A program made the translations under genes and the position numbers. From an uncultured Eubacteriales bacterium (GTDB taxonomy: Bacteria; Bacillota; Clostridia; Oscillospirales; Oscillospiraceae), in the NCBI GenBank assembly GCA_900550585.1, contig URST01000012.1, forward strand, positions 1 through 38,104: 38,104 nt of DNA, written 5' to 3'. Below are positions 37,562 to 38,104 of this stretch, in pieces (within the stretch, counting starts at the first letter, position 1; each line of letters starts with the position of its first letter). The notes under the pieces are model-generated. The model did no database searches and had not been told where the DNA came from. It saw nothing but the letters and a program-made list of their open reading frames with translations.

Positions 37562-38057
37562 TCATTCCTCCAGAGCGATGGCGCGGCAGGAGCAGCCATC
37601 GGCATTCTCAAATTTCAGGGGCAGCGTAACGAACGTGAAGCGTCGGCCCAGCAGCTTGTCCAGCCCCTTGAGGTTCTCGGTGTTCACAAAGTCCGCGCCC
37701 AGCAGTGTCATGTGGTTGGGAAAATCCACGCTGTCGCAGGGGTCCAGCGAGATGGTGTCCTCGCCCACGCCCTTCAGCGGCAGGCCGGCCAGATATGCCG
37801 CCGCCTCCGCCGTCAGGCAGGGAAAGCCCTCATAGTAGCCCGGCGTGCCCCACTTCTTGTCCCAGCCGGTGCAGAACAGCACGAAGTCCGCGCCGTTCAG
37901 GTCATAGCTCTGCAGCAGGGACAGAGTAATGGCGCGCTGCCCCCGGCAGTCCACCACCACGGCGGGACCGGCGAACTTCGCCGCGTCATAGCGATCCAGC
38001 GCCGCACCGTCATGGAGCATATGGGCCGGGGCGTCCATGTGGGTGCCGGTATGGGAG
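37562..38057 (-). CDS. Cyclase family protein (kynurenine formamidase-like), 5' truncated at contig end
   Basis: About 165 codons of a metal-dependent cyclase-family hydrolase. SHTGTHMDAPAHM is the HxGTHxDxPxH metal-binding motif of the family (kynurenine formamidase, isatin hydrolase), and DFVLFCTGWDKKWGTPGYYEGFPCLT and GEDTISLDP match later conserved blocks. The N-terminus is missing: in this frame the first residues (MCIRDS) come from adapter sequence, not from the genome. About 30-40 N-terminal residues are probably lost. The substrate is unknown. Its stop overlaps the in-frame upstream murT ATG, so it heads or joins the murT-gatD operon. The family also occurs with unrelated neighbours, so a wall-related role is not implied. 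Confidence 0.85.
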
Positions 38058-38104
38058 CTGTCTCTTATACACATCTGACGCTGCCGACGATATGCAGTGT
38101 GTAG
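38058..38104. other. Non-genomic Illumina Nextera adapter, index and P5 start
   Basis: CTGTCTCTTATACACATCT (38058-38076) is the Nextera mosaic end, followed by GACGCTGCCGACGA (38077-38090), the read-through adapter. TATGCAGT (38091-38098) has the place and length of an i5 index; its complement ACTGCATA is, as I recall, index S506. GTGTAG (38099-38104) begins the P5 sequence. This is a library artefact left in the assembly, not biology. Confidence 0.97.

Noticed and set aside
37963..38104. The frame starting MCIRDS as the true N-terminus of the cyclase gene
   Set aside because: Those codons are adapter sequence. The genuine 5' end of the gene lies beyond the contig.

Overview
The window is a GC-rich chromosomal segment, densely coded on both strands, with short intergenic gaps and many strong intrinsic terminators. 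It looks like a gut Clostridia genome, most likely Oscillospiraceae-like. The reasons are a sporulation-associated yabM-yabN-yabO-yabP-yabQ-divIC block, a recJ-relA-dtd-MBL-hemZ run, a clostridial Rnf complex, a Noc-type ParB and MurT/GatD. The family-level assignment is inference. I see no tRNA, rRNA, CRISPR array, insertion sequence or prophage, and no gene-free stretch longer than about 300 bases.

Layout. 1-3197 (minus): zapA, a U32 protein of the RlhA/TrhP type, dut and a truncated maf, read from an extended -10 promoter near 3260-3286. 3396-6279 (plus): a DnaD-domain protein, a DnaC/DnaI-like AAA+ helicase loader, a terminator, then noc. 6362-9277 (plus): a VanW-domain membrane protein and an alanine-racemase-family protein, each with its own promoter and terminator. 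9327-12668 (minus): degV-prmA, and mnmE. 12769-17905 (minus): the six-gene rnfCDGEAB operon. 18194-20575 (plus): a DUF975 membrane protein and an AtoE-type short-chain fatty acid transporter. 20685-21554 (minus): an acyltransferase-fold protein lacking the catalytic His. 21764-32886 (plus): recJ, relA, dtd, an MBL hydrolase, hemZ, a SpoVB-like flippase, mazG, hup, rqcP, yabP, yabQ and divIC. 32986-35426 (plus): a two-gene unit made of a radical SAM/SPASM enzyme and a membrane protein with a Gly-rich, Cys-Ala-repeat tail. 35464-38057 (minus): a truncated cyclase-family gene, murT and gatD.

Most of the content is housekeeping: replication initiation and chromosome occlusion, cell division, stringent response, translation quality control, and Rnf energy conservation. 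Points of interest are: (i) the radical SAM/SPASM plus CAC-tail pair, which looks like a self-contained post-translational modification system acting on a membrane protein's cytosolic tail; (ii) a GatD that appears to have lost both its nucleophilic Cys and catalytic His although it is translationally coupled to an intact MurT; (iii) an alanine-racemase paralogue without the Met-Asp motif; (iv) the E2/CAT-like protein without its catalytic His; (v) a yabQ frame that runs 176 nt into divIC. The last 47 bases (38058-38104) are not genomic. They are Illumina Nextera adapter, index and the start of the P5 sequence, so the contig ends inside the cyclase gene in an assembly artefact.
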